Assembly: GCA_003254885.1 (NCBI GenBank)
Contig: QANT01008508.1
Location: 38,859 to 102,858, forward strand
DNA: 64,000 nucleotides
Direction: 5' to 3'
Source of the DNA: Purshia tridentata
Taxonomy: Eukaryota; Streptophyta; Magnoliopsida; Rosales; Rosaceae
The notes under the pieces: model-generated
What the model saw: the letters and a program-made list of their open reading frames with translations, nothing else
The model's database searches: none
What the model was told of the DNA's origin: nothing
Translations under genes and position numbers: made by a program
In this document: positions 1 through 11,699 of the stretch, piece by piece
Layout of the letters: every line of letters begins with the position of its first letter
Numbering within the stretch: position 1 is the stretch's first letter

Positions 1-84
1 AGTTGATACAATCTCCTGTAACTTATCCTTTTGTAAATAACTCAAAGTTTGGATTTCGCGCAGAGACACCACCTCCAGCTACCA

Positions 85-2451
85 ATGGCGAGTGACACAG
101 ACAACTCGTCCTTTTCCCCAAACAAACGCCTCAAAACCCTAAAATCGAAAATCGAAATCATAGACCACCCAAATCAACACGAACATGGAGAAACCGAAAA
201 TTCAGCTTCTCAGAGCTGCGCAATTTGCTTCTTGGACGATGGCAAAGCAATCAGGGGCAAAATCGATTGCTGCGACCACTACTACTGCTTCTTCTGCATC
301 ATGGAATGGGCTAAGACGGAGTCGCGCTGCCCAATTTGCCGGCGTAGGTTTACCACCATTCGTAGACCGCCGAAAGACGGTGTCTTTGCCCGTGAGCGAG
401 TGGTTAAAGTCCCCCTTTGCGATCAGGTACTGAGGCTGTGGATATTTTTTATTAAACTGTCTTTCTGATTTGGGTTTTCTGTTTGCTGAATTTTGGGCCA
501 AATTCATATTTCTGTCGAATTGGTTGTGTTACAATTTGCAGGTGTGTAACAGAGCTGGGCTTGTTCATTCTTATGACCAAGTTTTGTGTAATTTGTGCCA
601 CTGTACAACAGATGAAGGTCTTTTGTTGCTCTGTGATCTGTGTGACTCAGCTGCTCATACATACTGTGTTGGACTTGGTTTTACTGTACCTGAAGGTGAT
701 TGGTTTTGCCTCGACTGCACTGCTTCTAGGGCTGAACATGCCAATGTTGATGCTTCTGACAATGAAAATACAATTCCAACATCTGCGTCATGCGTCTTGG
801 CCTGTAATATTATACGAGAATCAAATAGCCAAGTGGTTGAGAGACCTACAACTTCTCCAAATCCAAACCACTCTTCAGACTCTCTACCCCATGTTGTCCC
901 TGACAGGTGTACCATTGTTGCGGTTGAAGTAGCTAGGCCAGCAAGAGCACTACCAAAGGTTGTGAATCAATCAACTGAATCAGTTGCAAGAACATTGGAT
1001 CGTTGTCGCAATGTGCATAGTCGCATACGAGCACTTCGTGAAAATTGGAATGCCTTCCGAAGTGGTTCATTGAGCTTCCCTTCCAGTTCATTTAAGTCTG
1101 GCTGCTGTACTGAAAAATATAACAGTGGTGTGGTTTGCCATGAAAGATCCGGTCAAACACAATCATCATCTTCCACAAGTTGTCAGCAACTGGAAAAACG
1201 AGATAGTAGTGGCTCGCATGATATTGACAAGGCATGGAAAATGTTGGATATTGCAAAGTCAAAACAGCGTTCTAATGGAAAGACCAGCAGTGCGGTTCAG
1301 TTCTTGAAACCTCCTTCTAGCAGAACAAGTGCTTCAAGAAAAGCAACCAATGTGAGTTCGTGTTTTGTTATATCAAGTCGAGCACAATCTTCATCTTTTA
1401 CAGGTTGTCAAAAACCGACAAATCAAGTCAGTTGTGGCTCACATGATATTGACGAGGCATGGAAGATGATGGAGATTGCAAAGTCTAAACAGTATGTTCA
1501 TAAAAAGACCAGCAGTGCTGTTCAGCACCCGAAACTTCTTTCTAGGAAACCAAGGTCTTCAGAAGAACCATCTCATGCAAATTCAAGTTTTGATATATTG
1601 AAAAGCCAACAACTTGGAGCCTGGGATCTTGGGGGAGCTGGAACAGCGAAGGCCTACAGATGTAATTCTAATGAAAAACATCAATCTGTTGAGTTGGAAA
1701 AGGAAAGGCAGTTTAGGCTTACAAGCAAGGAGGCTGTAGAGTGTAGTGAGAACCTTTCAACTAGTAATTCAGCAGGATTACTTGAATCTCAATTTTTCAA
1801 TAACTTAAATGAGTCAACTTTATTACAGAAAAATATAAAGCAAGCTTCGTCAAATGCTGTTTATGAGCAAAATGGGTCTGCTTGTTCAGTAAAAGAAAGA
1901 GCTTCTTCTTTATATGCCAAACAAGAGCTCAGTACATCTTCTTCCAGTAAATTAGATGTGCTTAAGAGAAATATTGGATGTGATGAAGGCTTTGTGGAAA
2001 GCAAAGTAAGAAAAGATGATGATGCCAAAAGTGAGATCAAATCTCTGGTCAAGATGAACTTGAAGCTTCTAAGCAAAGACAAACGGTTGGGTATGATACT
2101 TATGTAACTTGTATAATTTGGTTCAATTGGATTCAGACGAAAAATATTTTATAAAACTGAAAAGAAGTTAATTGCATTACTTCAAATTTTGTTGTTTCTG
2201 CAGGAGTTGATGCATTCAAGCAAATTGCAAGGCTTGCCACGCATAGCATCTTGGCTGCATGTGGTTTAGAGCATCAGAAGAGTTGCATGTACTCCTTCCC
2301 AAGTTTAGTATGCTGCCACGCTGGGCAGTTGCAGCTGCCACATAAATCCAATTTGATGCCCAAGTCCTGCCAAGCTTGCTTTTATGGTTTTGTTAAAGAT
2401 GTAGTCACTTCCATTATGTTTGATTTTGAAGGGTCAGCAAAATCAAGTTGA
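85..2451 (+). CDS. RING finger + PHD finger protein (PHRF1-like)
   Basis: Predicted exons 85-426, 542-2090 and 2204-2451 (712 aa), all with GT-AG borders. The start is the first ATG, 85; the upstream in-frame codon at 49 is TTG. A C3HC4 RING lies at about residues 45-85 (C45, C48, C62, H65, C68, C71, C82, C85) and a C4HC3 PHD finger at 130-173 (C130, C133, C145, C148, H153, C156, C170, C173). The middle is Ser-rich and low in order, with a duplicated block containing GSHDID-AWKM and KTSSAVQ about 75 residues apart. The C-terminus has an FKQIARLATHSILAACGLEH helix as in plant PHD/RING proteins. By family, a nuclear E3 ubiquitin ligase/histone reader is expected; substrate and histone mark cannot be read from sequence. 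It faces the PI4K gene tail to tail. Confidence 0.88.
1150..1560 (+). repeat. Internal coding duplication, about 225-bp period, in the RING/PHD gene
   Basis: Two diverged in-frame copies begin around 1150 and 1375. Anchors are the GSHDID codons at 1211 and 1436, exactly 225 bp (75 aa) apart. Each copy carries Ser-rich sequence, GSHDID(K/E)AWKM, IAKSKQ and KTSSAVQ. The duplicated AWKM helix may be a short binding motif used twice; that is inference. Confidence 0.8.
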
Positions 2452-3236
2452 GGTTTATCAGGGTATCGACTTCCCCATCATATTTTTGTAGCCAACCTCC
2501 ATAAAATTAGTTTTATTTAGTTCTCCGTAGAAGCAGGAATATGGAGTTAATTAACTGACTGAGCAATATCGCTTTCTTTCTTTTTTGGTCAGAGAGCAGT
2601 ATTGTGCATTATTGTGTTGATAAGCATGATTAAGATTTTTGCGTATAAAATGATTCGCTTCATTGATTCTCATTTAAATATAGCATATTAAGGGCTTCAC
2701 CCCCCTTTTAAAGCGATATTATATTTTATTTGTGGATGAAGCAATCTGAAAGTGTAAGCTAGATTGATGAGCGGCACAGCATATAAATAATGGTGACCCG
2801 AGTTGAAATTTCATATCACTAATGAAAAATCAACTCAATGACTCGAAGCAATTCCATCATTCAGATCATACACTTAATATATATCTATATATAAACGTAT
2901 TGTATTTAATTTGTCTCCATCTGTAACTATACTTCTTTTTTTGTCCCTACAATTTATTTCTCGCAAGAACTCAAAACGTCTAGAATAGTCCAAAAAGGAA
3001 AAGATAAAGAAAGCCAAACATAAAACAGGAAAAAAAAAAAAAAATGATGCGTAAATCTTTCTTCCTGCACTAAGCTGATCCCGGAGCCTCGATTCCAAAA
3101 ATATCTACATATTCTGCACCATAACCATGACATTGTTCTTCAACACTGCTGAACTTGAAGAATCCCCAACTCCCCAACAATATTTAACAGTTTGTCCTCC
3201 GTTCAAGCTTCTACATTAACAAGAAGTGAAATTGTG
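2452..3236. other. Convergent 3' intergenic region
   Basis: Lies between the stop codons of the RING/PHD gene (+) and the PI4K gene (-). It should contain both 3' UTRs. AT-rich, with an A run near 3031-3044. I see no additional gene. Confidence 0.6.
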
Positions 3237-5111
3237 TCAGAATCTGCAAGATGTTCCAAGCTTCTGTCTCTGCCCAATGGTTGCAGACCTTCGGTTTCCA
3301 AAGGCAGGGTAGAGAAGTTCCCTGAACTTTTCAAGGAACAGAATCCACTCATCCCCATTCATATCAGCCACCTTCACAAAGCTTGGTGAGGTGGGTAAGT
3401 GATCATTTGCACTTCTTCTGATTCCAGATATGGTACCCACATGCGGTTGCTGGCATCTGTTTTCCACATCAAATTTATTCAGAGACATGGACAACTTTGA
3501 AGCAGTTTCATACCAAATTGGTCGGATAGTGATTCCCTCTGCCCAGACTGGCCTTGTATCCAGATCAACTTTATCCTCTTCAAAACTCTCATCTGGCTTA
3601 GAGAGTAAGTATTGGCCATTAGCCCCTTTGGATCCAAAAGGATTTGAAACCTGGTCAAAGAAGTCATTTGACATCACTGAGGAAGTGCCAAACCCTGCAT
3701 TCTCACAATCCATATCAAACAAAAACTCTATGTTTCCTTCTTCTGCCTCAGAGTGTGATATGTTCAAATCTTCTATGATCCTTCTGGCCTCAAGGCATAC
3801 AACCTCAAGTTCACTTGGCTTCTCCTCCTCTTGGCCTCGGAACTCCCTACTCATCATCTCACCAATCTCAGCAAGGCAGAGTCCATAAGCAGTTGCTTCT
3901 TTCAGGAAAATTGTGCAGAGGACCAGAACTCTAAGGCATGCCACCCGAATCATGGGCAGCTCCATCTTTAGCATCTCAGAATCACGAATTGGATCAAGAT
4001 TCTTAATATACTCAAGCTCGTCTTCAGAGAAAGGAATTGATGCCTGAGGCCAATGAATCCACTCTAGATATGGATCTTCCAAGTGCTCTGGCAAGCAAAG
4101 GCCGTGATCAATTGGAATGAGTTCCACCTGACCAAACCCCCCAGCAAGCTTTCTAACCAGAAGGTTCCCTGCGTGCCTGTCGGTGTTAAAGATCCTAATG
4201 TCTAAAATGCCTATTCTATGAACAGCGGCTACAGAAAAACTTGAGGTTCCATAGTCACCTGCATCAAAGTCATGAGGGATGAACTGCTGGAGAGATGCAA
4301 TTTTGCTAACCTTTTTCTTCTTCTCAATCTTGTTTCCATTGACACCATAATTTACATTAAAAATGGAATGTGTAACCTTCACAAGAACAGTTGGAGGCAC
4401 ATTAGCAAAGTGATCAACATCCAAAAGGTATGCAGCAACTTCTCGATATCCTGTTTCCCCAACTCGGACCGAATGCTTCAGACCTGGCTGCCCAAGAGTT
4501 TTGCCTACAAATCCTTTAGGGTTGTTTGGTGCAAATGGCTCCTCATCTGTTGGCTTCACGATGGCAGCACTCTCACCCTCGATGTTCCTAAAGTAGTAAG
4601 CACCACCTAGCCCGCCATGAACAGGGATTGGATCAACACCCTTCTTGATAGCCACCACAATCTCCTTGACCACTTCATAAATTCTAGCAAAGTTATTTGA
4701 ACACCCTAAAATCTCAATAGGATCACTAAGATCCCTCTGCAGAAGATTCTTTCCAGTAGGTGAGAGACAAGGATTTGATGAGCTTCTGTTGATGACATTC
4801 CTTGCTAGTAGTAGTGGGGAATGATTGCGGATGGCACTAAGATCATTGTTTAATATACGATCCCCAAATGTCAATGAGCTCTGATCAGTAGGTACGTTGA
4901 GGGCAAGCTGCATCCTCCTTTTAACAGTATGAGCATTGTCAGCCCTTTCCAAATCTATTCCCAAGACGCAGCCAGTCTCGGTCTGCACAAAGACACGCCT
5001 CCTCCGAGCAAGATTTCCTTGTGTGCTCTTATGGCAGTCGCCATTGAGCAGCCCACTGAGAAGTGTGACAGCCATCTGGGTCTGAACAGGACGCTCCAAC
5101 TTTGTTGACAT
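3237..5111 (-). CDS. Phosphatidylinositol 4-kinase gamma, single UBL domain
   Basis: Intronless CDS of 624 aa, the usual length for the plant PI4K-gamma 5/7 group. The start ATG at 5111 opens a conserved MSTKLERPVQTQMAV N-terminus. A ubiquitin-like domain spans about residues 37-106 (FVQTETGCVLGIDL...LTFGDRILNNDL). The PI3/4-kinase fold follows: Gly loop GGLGGAYYF (166-174), candidate ATP Lys K186 (IVKP), catalytic loop NTDRHAGN (309-316, D311) and metal-binding PIDHG (333-337, D335). The C-terminal third is acidic and Ser-rich. Family members make PI4P or act as protein kinases on ubiquitin-proteasome substrates; which applies here is unknown. A leader intron and upstream ORFs precede the CDS. 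Only one UBL is present, unlike the two-UBL gamma 3/4 types. Confidence 0.93.
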   Translation of the reverse strand: MSTKLERPVQTQMAVTLLSGLLNGDCHKSTQGNLARRRRVFVQTETGCVLGIDLERADNAHTVKRRMQLALNVPTDQSSLTFGDRILNNDLSAIRNHSPLLLARNVINRSSSNPCLSPTGKNLLQRDLSDPIEILGCSNNFARIYEVVKEIVVAIKKGVDPIPVHGGLGGAYYFRNIEGESAAIVKPTDEEPFAPNNPKGFVGKTLGQPGLKHSVRVGETGYREVAAYLLDVDHFANVPPTVLVKVTHSIFNVNYGVNGNKIEKKKKVSKIASLQQFIPHDFDAGDYGTSSFSVAAVHRIGILDIRIFNTDRHAGNLLVRKLAGGFGQVELIPIDHGLCLPEHLEDPYLEWIHWPQASIPFSEDELEYIKNLDPIRDSEMLKMELPMIRVACLRVLVLCTIFLKEATAYGLCLAEIGEMMSREFRGQEEEKPSELEVVCLEARRIIEDLNISHSEAEEGNIEFLFDMDCENAGFGTSSVMSNDFFDQVSNPFGSKGANGQYLLSKPDESFEEDKVDLDTRPVWAEGITIRPIWYETASKLSMSLNKFDVENRCQQPHVGTISGIRRSANDHLPTSPSFVKVADMNGDEWILFLEKFRELLYPAFGNRRSATIGQRQKLGTSCRF

Positions 5112-5248
5112 GGCATAAAGAGGAAAATGTTACTTTCAATCTGGCGATAGAGGTAACAACAGGGTGCAAATTGTTCCACTCTCTCAGCAGGTGTCAAAAT
5201 GACTGACACCAATTGAATGAGAGAGACAAAAGGCTGCCAAACAATCAT
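4955..5248 (-). promoter_or_regulatory. Upstream ORF overlapping the PI4K start codon
   Basis: An ATG at 5248 opens a 97-codon frame that is out of frame with the kinase and terminates at 4955, about 150 nt past the kinase ATG. Two further leader uORFs precede it: a start-stop (ATG TAG, 5331-5326) and a 12-codon uORF (5287-5252). This arrangement normally reduces main-ORF initiation. No peptide conservation can be judged from one sequence. Confidence 0.5.
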
Positions 5249-6500
5249 AAACTAAGCTAACAATGCTCTAATTGCCCGAAAAATCATTTACAGCGTGAAC
5301 ACAGGCAAGATAAGTAGTCAGGTAACTACATCAGGAAAGCCTTCTGATCCCACTGCTGGATTCAGAATAACCAAAACCTGCCATGAAAAGGTGTAAATAT
5401 GCGTCATTACATATATAAGAAGAACATCAAATGATCTTACAACTACCTCTCAGGAAAGAATAATAGCCATAATCCCATCTACTATCAAGGACATGAATGC
5501 ACACCATAGATCACATAGCTGCCAGTAATCAAACCCTTTTAAAAATACATGGTTTTTGGTTTCTCCAAAATGGTCCCACCATGTTAATTCTTTAAAAGAC
5601 TGCCATCTTAATCGTAGTTTTAGAACAGGATTCTTCCTCAGAAAAGAGTTGGATTACACTACTTGTATTAACTAAAGGTGGCACAATTGAGGCTCCACTT
5701 TTAAGCTTGATGCTCTATGTGCTAAATTGATTAATAAAAAGATTGTGTTAAGTAAACTAAGACAACAACAAAAAGGACCAATCAATCAAAATAATATCTT
5801 GCTCTAGATGAATAACCACCATTTCCTCAATCCTTGATCATTTCTTTGTTAATAATTGAACCATCTCCAAGACTAATAAAAATTTTTCGAAACAAATGTA
5901 TAAAATAGAAAGGCATAAACCAGTCATATACTCCAAAAATTGACTACTTGTAATATAGAGCAAAGTCACATTGAGAAAACTGATGAACAGATTAGAGGAG
6001 AAAATATTCATTGCCAACTCCTCTAAATATTCAAAGGAGTTAGTGTTTTTCCATCCAAAGAAAACGAAAACGAATAAGGAAAACAAAAACAAAAATAGGT
6101 TTAAACATCCATTTCAAATTGCCTTGCGTTCCTGCAATTTCTCGTCAACCAAACAGAGCAATAAAGACATACGGCAATAAATTGGAATTGAAAAATGAGA
6201 AACCAAACAAAAGAATTGGCACAAAGAGACATGTTGAAGCTTTCTAGTATTGCATTAAAGAAAATGATTTTGACGAGTTGAATTCAAAACTCACCGGGTG
6301 TCTTCGAGGCCAAGATCGGCGAGAGAGAGCAGAAACAGGGGATCGGAGGCGTTGGTTACGAAACCGGAGCACGCGGAGAAGATTCGACGGCCATGATGAA
6401 GCCGTACATCATCAGGTTCTTCCACTTCCAGTTCCAAAATCCCGAAACCTCTTTCTCTGCGTTAATGTGTTTGTTTTGGTTCTTTTCGAGTTTCGAATCA
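5112..6500 (-). other. PI4K-gamma 5' leader with a 917-bp intron
   Basis: A strong donor (CCCG|GTGAG) at 6294/6293 and an acceptor (ATGGCAG|G) at 5378 define an inferred leader intron 5378-6294. The second leader exon is 5112-5377. The first would run from 6295 to a transcription start I cannot place exactly, around 6.4-6.5 kb. No coding exon for another gene is visible inside. Transcript data would settle the borders. Confidence 0.55.
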
Positions 6501-6511
6501 CATTCACATGA

Positions 6512-7975
6512 CCTCAGTAATCATGGTTACAATATGGCGGCTTCCTTTTTCTAACTTCTGACGTGATATTACAACAAACACCTGCTTTGCACTTGGCCGC
6601 TTTTAACTCAGATTAAATGACGACCGTACATGCGATCAGGAGATATGGTCGTGACCGTAGATGCTGTGATGCGAGATCAGTACGGACATGTCATGACGGG
6701 AACAAGTTTTGGTGGGGTCAATGGGTGATGGTGTCTTTGTCACAAATAACACTTGTTGCTTGTTTACCGGACAGCACCAGCAGCAGGACTGCATAGAGTG
6801 GGCAGAATTGGAATTTCCATTATTAGCCGGCTAAATGACTAATAAACCACAATTTAATTTTAATGGTTAATTTCTTTAAATGCCAATGCCCCGCAATTTG
6901 TTTCAAATATTGTTATATACCCCCCATGCGTAAAGAGTATCTTTTCGTACTCAAATGATTAACATTCTATAATCAAATATTCGAAAAATAAAAGATCAAA
7001 AGAAAATGAGAAGAGTATCTTTGGCGAGTGAAACTTTTATGTCTACAGTCTACTTCAACATGTGATACTATAAAATAGCATGTAATTAGATAGATAGCCA
7101 CAATAAGTAATAAGTTAATTGTCTCATGTCTTCTAATTAGGGAAGGTTTTGTTGGGCTTTGAGAAATAGTAGGCTCTCATGTATGCCTCGCCTATGGACT
7201 CAAAAAGTTGGGTTTGATGAAAGAAGGTGGGCTCCCTCATCCCCGTTCCAAACACCAAACCACCAACGAACTTAGTGACTTGGGGCCATCATTATGATCC
7301 TATCATTCCAACAAAGGAGATTACTGCTAGAGGGTCCCAACACAGTGGGCTACTCTTTCACAGACAATTCGGCCAGGGTTGCTATTGCTAGGTTTTTGTT
7401 TCTTGGGCTCGGCCCCCAATAGACTGCAAAAACTGATTTCAATTACAAATTTCAAACTACCCATTATAGAGCGGACTTTACACATATCTTTCAACCTTTA
7501 TCATTTTTTCTTACACAATCAACATCAATAACAACACAACAAAGAGGCCATTGTTCGATAGGTCAGTTGAAAAAGTCGTAGATTACTCACAGCGCATCAA
7601 AGAAAAAACAATACAACGAAAAGAAAATTAGGATTACAAGAATGTACTTGTATTACACATTAAAGAAATGTTTTTATTATGACACTCAAGATTCGGAGTT
7701 TTCAATATGTGATGCCCATATCATATTGTAGCAACATCATCCAAACTCCATCAAATGGAGGAGGTGGTCCTGACCAAAAACTCCATAATGTGCTAAAAGG
7801 GTGCCAAGTGCTGCACCAAAACCATAACAAGCGAAAGCCTTGAAAGCTAATCCAACCCAAATGGAATGGGAACTTATGTTTTGGAATCTAGGCTGCTGCC
7901 ACGATCGATGGAGACACTTGTCCCACCCCAGGAGGAGCCACGTTTCAGTTATAAGGACCAGGCAAAAACAAAAGT
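6512..7975. other. Intergenic sequence, no gene recognised
   Basis: AT-rich 5' flank of the PI4K gene with scattered GC-richer blocks. Short ORFs are present, but none shows a family motif or splice structure that I can support. Confidence 0.5.
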
Positions 7976-7989
7976 GCACGCGAGACCAG

Positions 7990-9036
7990 CACGTGAGTGC
8001 GCCACGTCAGTCTCATCAGTTGGACCCCACCTCTCACTTTCACACTTTCAATGACCCATAAACGACAGGTCACTTGGAAAAGGCAAGCACATGCCCCCAC
8101 TCATGGTTTTGGTTCGCCCCTTTCACTTTTTCTTCCGGACGGGTAATGTAATTTCGCGGGTCCCGCTCCACACGCCCACGTGACACCGTCACGAGAAAGA
8201 AAGAGAGAGTTAGAAATCCCCGCACCGCCTAGCACGTGCTCTCCACGTTATTACTATAATACCCCTATATAGAGCTATCACATTAGCCATGCGTGAATTG
8301 AGACGCGGCCATGCTGTGACCAGTTACCTATTGCCCATACTCACTTTCTCATCTCAAACGGCGACATTAACAAAAACTAACGGCGATCAACGGCGTTAAG
8401 TCAGAAAGCAACGGAGACAAAGCAGCGAAGGGATGGTAATGGAGGTCCCCACCACACGCGAGATGGCAGAGATGAACGGCAAGGGATGGGCGCACGTGAG
8501 TGACTGCCTGCTCACGTGCGGTGCTCAACCTATCTAACGTTCTCTCTCTCTGAGTGGGAAAGTAGGGTCCCGTCACGTCATTATAGAGCATACGTATGCT
8601 TATCACATGGCTAAGGCTAAGGGTATAGTACAGCAACAGTAGTAGTATATATTTACCACCAATCAAAAACCATTTTCAGTGCCCAAAACCCTACCATGCC
8701 TACTTTGCATTTAGACCTACAGCCACCGCGACCAAACGACACTGCCCTTGATTTTGGAAATAAGTCGTACGTGCATGATTTATCAATAAACGACGCCATT
8801 CATCACCTTGTGTGTGTAATATGGAACTTAACGAATCTGAGAGTGGCGAAACCACTTTAAACCATCCCAAAACCGCCTTTCCAATTTTTCTTTTTTAATA
8901 TTAAAAAATATAGAAGGAAAACGGATCGCGTAATGTATTGGGTTGAGGGAGGTGGGACCCGCAAACATGGCACAGTGAGTTGGCCACGTGATTTGGGAGG
9001 CTGACGATGTGGTAGGCAGACATTTTCAATCACGTG
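7990..9036. promoter_or_regulatory. Cluster of seven G-box (CACGTG) palindromes
   Basis: CACGTG hexamers start at 7990, 8177, 8233, 8493, 8513, 8985 and 9031, with additional CCACGTCA/ACGT cores between them (for example about 8002 and 8244). The stretch is markedly GC-richer than its flanks. The hexamer is the classical site for bZIP (ABF, HY5) and bHLH (PIF, MYC) factors. No coding region starts within several kb in either direction, so the target transcript is unclear. It could be a distal enhancer, a promoter of an unannotated RNA, or the control region of a lost gene. Confidence 0.55.
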
Positions 9037-9079
9037 ATGTGGTGCGGATTCTTCGGGCAAACTGACACGCGTCCGTGCC

Positions 9080-11100
9080 GTAAAAGGCGACGAGAAAAAT
9101 AATTAGTGCCCTTCTAAGATTTCTTTAATGTAATTAACTTTTAGCTGTAAATTATTAAACTAATGATATGTCAGTGAGTGAGAAATAGAGAAGGAATGGA
9201 AAATCCGTTATCCTCTATGAGTTTCTAACTCAAAGACACGCAAAAATGATTTGTTAACTAATCCCTATAAGGATTCCTTAAGAAGGGAATGTCCATGTTA
9301 CGCCGAAACACTCTGTTACTAAAACAAAACCCATTTTTTAAGCCTTTCCCAAATTTACACCTGCAATTACGTGTTCTTTGTTTCTTTCCATTTTCAATAA
9401 ATTAAACCCCGATTTGGTAAAATGAGCTTTTAATTAGGTAAATTACTAACATAGCAATTAGTGTGAGAAAAAAATTCTGATATCTTGGGATAGATTTTAA
9501 TTTTCAATTCATAGTGATATCGTTTGAAAATGCATCTCTTTTGCCCCTTATTGCTCTTGTTATTGCTATATAAAAAAAATATTACTCTTTTGGCCCATAT
9601 TGCTACATGGTGCATGAACCCAGTGTGCTGTCTTTAAGGTATTGGAATCTTTAATCACTTTACTATAAGTTTTTTATTAAATTTTAATCACTTTACGATA
9701 AGATGTTTAGTGTAGGTAGGGTTAGAGAGAAGTGGCCACAATAAGCTATTCATATTCTCTCAAGTTATAGCCCCTCTAGGGCCTCTAGATTATTATATGA
9801 AAGTTTTATATGATTAACATTATTTTATGTATATATTCCCCCAATGTAATTGTTTGAAGCTTCAATTATAGGATAAAGGTGTCGACTCTTTATGGATATC
9901 ATAACAAACATTGTTTATGTACCGGCATATTGTCCGACTCATTTGAAAGGTTTAACATGATACAGTGGTAAAATGAATATATTAATAAAATTATAAAATT
10001 AATAATTGATTAAGATCGATAAATCTAATTATTAAAAGTGTTGCTCTAACTATCCCTATATTAGAAATATTTGAAGTAGTGGAATTGTGGGAGTGGAAAG
10101 CAAGAAGGGGTCACAGAGTTTGTTTGGTTGGCTGATCGAAAGCAGTAAAGTGGCGTTGATGTGGTTGTATTTTTTGCACGTGAGGTGAGGGGTCAAGTCA
10201 GGTGGCCCAGGGCACTGGGCTTGCTTCTGTGACGACAACCATGAAAATGACCGCACATCACTTTTCAGGTCACATCTTCGATCCGGGGCGGTTCAGCTAC
10301 TACCAGTGCCCACTCTCTTTTTATGCTAAATTGCACTTACTACTCCGCTTCTTACCATTTTATAAATTTTAATACGTAATTAGATTTAAATTGTTCTTAA
10401 AAATATAATAAGGCAGAAATATTTTAGACAGTTTATATAATTTATTAGTGGAATTTATTTAACCGGGTTAGTTATTTTTTTCTTAATTATAAATTTATAA
10501 TTAATTTAACTTTTTAAACTATATTAATCACAAAATACTTAAAATATTTATTTATATGTGCTACCATATACCATATACTGTAGCTATTCTTATAGACAAT
10601 GATTAAAAAATTTTAGATAAATTTAAGAGGCCTGAGATTGAATTGTGTAGATGAGCTTTGATTTATAACAAAATGGGAGTAAATCGCAGACAATCTATGA
10701 TGATGTTAAATCTATATGATGCGATGCAAGATATGATAGCATTAACGACTCATTGTTAAGTAGATGCACTGCATGCATGTGGGGTTCATTTTGTCCATAC
10801 AAACTTTTATCCTATTCATAGGGTGGTCACGTGTGGAGCTTAATTGGGTTGGAGTCTAGTTTAAGTACAAGTACAATTAATTTTTCTCAAATGACTCAGT
10901 GTCTTGATAAATTAAAAAAAAAAAAAACTGATGTCAAGGTGATTATATATAGACGTAAGTTTAAACATCAAAGCAAATTGGCGGTTTTTTTAAAAATTAA
11001 ATGAAAAAAAAATAGAAATTTAGGATTAAATACCAAGTTTTAATACTTTTTTACAAAATCAGTTTTACTCATAATTTTTAGGTTTGGCCACTAACTAATG
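9080..11100. other. AT-rich intergenic DNA
   Basis: Very AT-rich sequence with no ORF showing a recognisable domain. One further CACGTG lies near 10178. I see no RNA gene or complete mobile element. Confidence 0.5.
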
Positions 11101-11448
11101 AACTTGATTTTTAGAATAGGTCACAAATTTACAGCCATTTATTTTGGGCTTTATTTGTTTGACAAATTTGCCTTTCTATTGTACTTTGGCCCACATATGA
11201 TGGGTCTTAGATAAAATTTATAAAGTTTTGATAAAATTGTCTTTGATAATTTTACATTGTCTTGGAAATTAGCTAACTTGATTTTTAGAATAGGTCACAA
11301 ATTTACAGTCATTTATTTTGGGCTTTATTTGTTTGACAAATTTGCCTTTTTATTGTACTTTGGCCCACATATGATGGGTCTTAGATAAAATTTATAAAGT
11401 TTTGATAAAATTGTCTTTGATAATTTTATATTGTCTTGGAAATTAGCT
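11101..11448. repeat. Tandem duplication, 174-bp unit x2
   Basis: The block 11101-11274 is repeated directly at 11275-11448 with only a few substitutions (for example acagcc/acagtc, ctttc/ctttt, ttaca/ttata). The near identity implies a recent local duplication in non-coding DNA. Confidence 0.9.
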
Positions 11449-11590
11449 AATATAGTCTCAACTTCAGTTTTAGTTGTGACTGTATGACACTCAACTTTAA
11501 ATTCAGTTGTAACTAAATGACAGTCACAGCTAAATTGTGATACAGTCACGTGCAGTTAGATTGTGACTGAATTAAAATTCTTTTTAAGAG

Positions 11591-11694
11591 AAATTGTACT
11601 ACAATATAGTATAAATAGAGGTTAAAACAATACTTTTACTCAAAATTGTACTACAATATAGTATAAATAGAGGTTAAAACAATACTTTTACTCA
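11591..11694. repeat. Tandem duplication, 52-bp unit x2
   Basis: Two copies with 52-bp period beginning aaattgtact at 11591 and 11643, essentially identical. It lies about 140 bp after the 174-bp duplication, so this stretch has duplicated locally twice. Confidence 0.88.
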
Positions 11695-11699
11695 AAATA

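Noticed and set aside
49-84. Upstream start for the RING/PHD protein
   Set aside because: The first codon of that extension is TTG; the first ATG is at 85.
7737-7979. Minus-strand 80-codon ORF with a hydrophobic GFGAALGTLLAHYG stretch
   Set aside because: No splice context, start signal or family match that I can support; chance ORF in intergenic DNA.
8367-8666. Minus-strand 99-codon ORF across the G-box cluster
   Set aside because: Composition follows the GC-rich regulatory block; no recognisable domain, and its hydrophobic start is low complexity.
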